Source: Gordonia terrae
GTDB lineage: Bacteria > Actinomycetota > Actinomycetes > Mycobacteriales > Mycobacteriaceae
Reading direction: 5' to 3'
DNA length: 64,000 nucleotides
Assembly (NCBI RefSeq): GCF_001698225.1
Contig: NZ_CP016594.1
Span: forward strand, 5,637,502-5,701,501
How positions within the stretch are numbered: the stretch's first letter is position 1; each line of letters begins with the position of its first letter. Below are positions 63,922 through 64,000 of the stretch, piece after piece. Both the position numbers and the translations under genes were made by a program. The notes under the pieces were generated by a model that ran no database searches, was not told the DNA's origin, and saw nothing but the letters and a program-made list of their open reading frames with translations.

Positions 63922-64000
63922 CCCTGTGGAAAGATGCGGTCTCCGGCGCCGATGTCACCAGTCTCGTCAACGCTGGTAGTTTTCCGGACCAGGAGGCCAG

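Larger units (their letters stand above)
63505..64000. other. rpmH-dnaA intergenic region
   Basis: This 496-bp stretch carries the rpmH promoter, DnaA boxes and, at its end, a possible dnaA minus-10 box TAGTTT (63977-63982). The ribosome site AGGAGG (63991-63996) follows. The dnaA start codon is expected within a few bases of the window edge. No other gene was seen. Confidence 0.6.

Overview
The window is high-GC actinobacterial chromosome from the order Mycobacteriales, most like Gordonia or a close relative. From about 25.3 kb to the right end the gene order is the one known next to the origin in Mycobacterium tuberculosis: pcnA, a mutT4-like Nudix gene, an Rv3909-like gene, murJ, sigM, rsmA, trxB, trxA, cwlM, an Rv3916c-like gene, parB, parA, rsmG, jag, yidC, yidD, rnpA, rpmH. 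The last bases hold DnaA boxes and an AGGAGG ribosome site, so dnaA should begin just past base 64000. The genus is an inference; family names rest on motifs and remembered homologues, since no search was run.

Left part (1 to 25 kb). A divergent catabolic locus opens the window: a truncated hyuA-type hydantoinase faces maiA (maleate isomerase), a VOC-fold protein, an 81-residue protein and an alpha/beta hydrolase. Then come a DoxX-like protein, an epoxide-hydrolase-like enzyme, a SpoIIM-like and an RDD membrane protein on opposite strands, a secreted lipase-like hydrolase, an acyl-CoA dehydrogenase, a TfoX-domain protein, leuS, an SdpI-like protein, a BASS transporter, a secreted CocE-type hydrolase, an AlgH/YqgE protein facing an MFS transporter (as in M. 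tuberculosis Rv0037c-Rv0038 near leuS Rv0041), an Asp-rich repeat protein, an EgtE-like PLP enzyme, glpD, a TetR regulator and a diacylglycerol kinase.

Middle part (35 to 51.3 kb). About 16 kb of accessory genes separate murJ from sigM, which are neighbours in M. tuberculosis. A regulator with two TetR domains is followed by ten same-strand genes for a surface glycan: two GT2 and one GT4 glycosyltransferases, an SDR epimerase, an RfbF-type cytidylyltransferase, a DegT aminotransferase, a large multi-membrane protein, a 64-residue membrane protein, a GH16 lipoprotein and a flippase. Most overlap or nearly touch. Then come a sterol-desaturase-type hydroxylase and its divergent TetR regulator with two 20-bp operators between them, and a three-gene nitrile hydratase/thiocyanate hydrolase-like operon.

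Right part (51.3 to 64 kb). This is the conserved origin-side block: an ECF sigma/anti-sigma pair, the thioredoxin system behind a SigH/SigR-type promoter, catalytically degenerate CwlM, the ParAB system with four perfect parS sites and one degenerate site, and the ribosomal protein L34, RNase P protein and membrane-insertase operon, closed by a strong hairpin terminator.

Many genes appear to be leaderless: a TANNNT box sits 6 or 7 bases before the start codon, and this was used to choose several starts. No tRNA, rRNA, CRISPR array, insertion sequence or prophage gene was seen.
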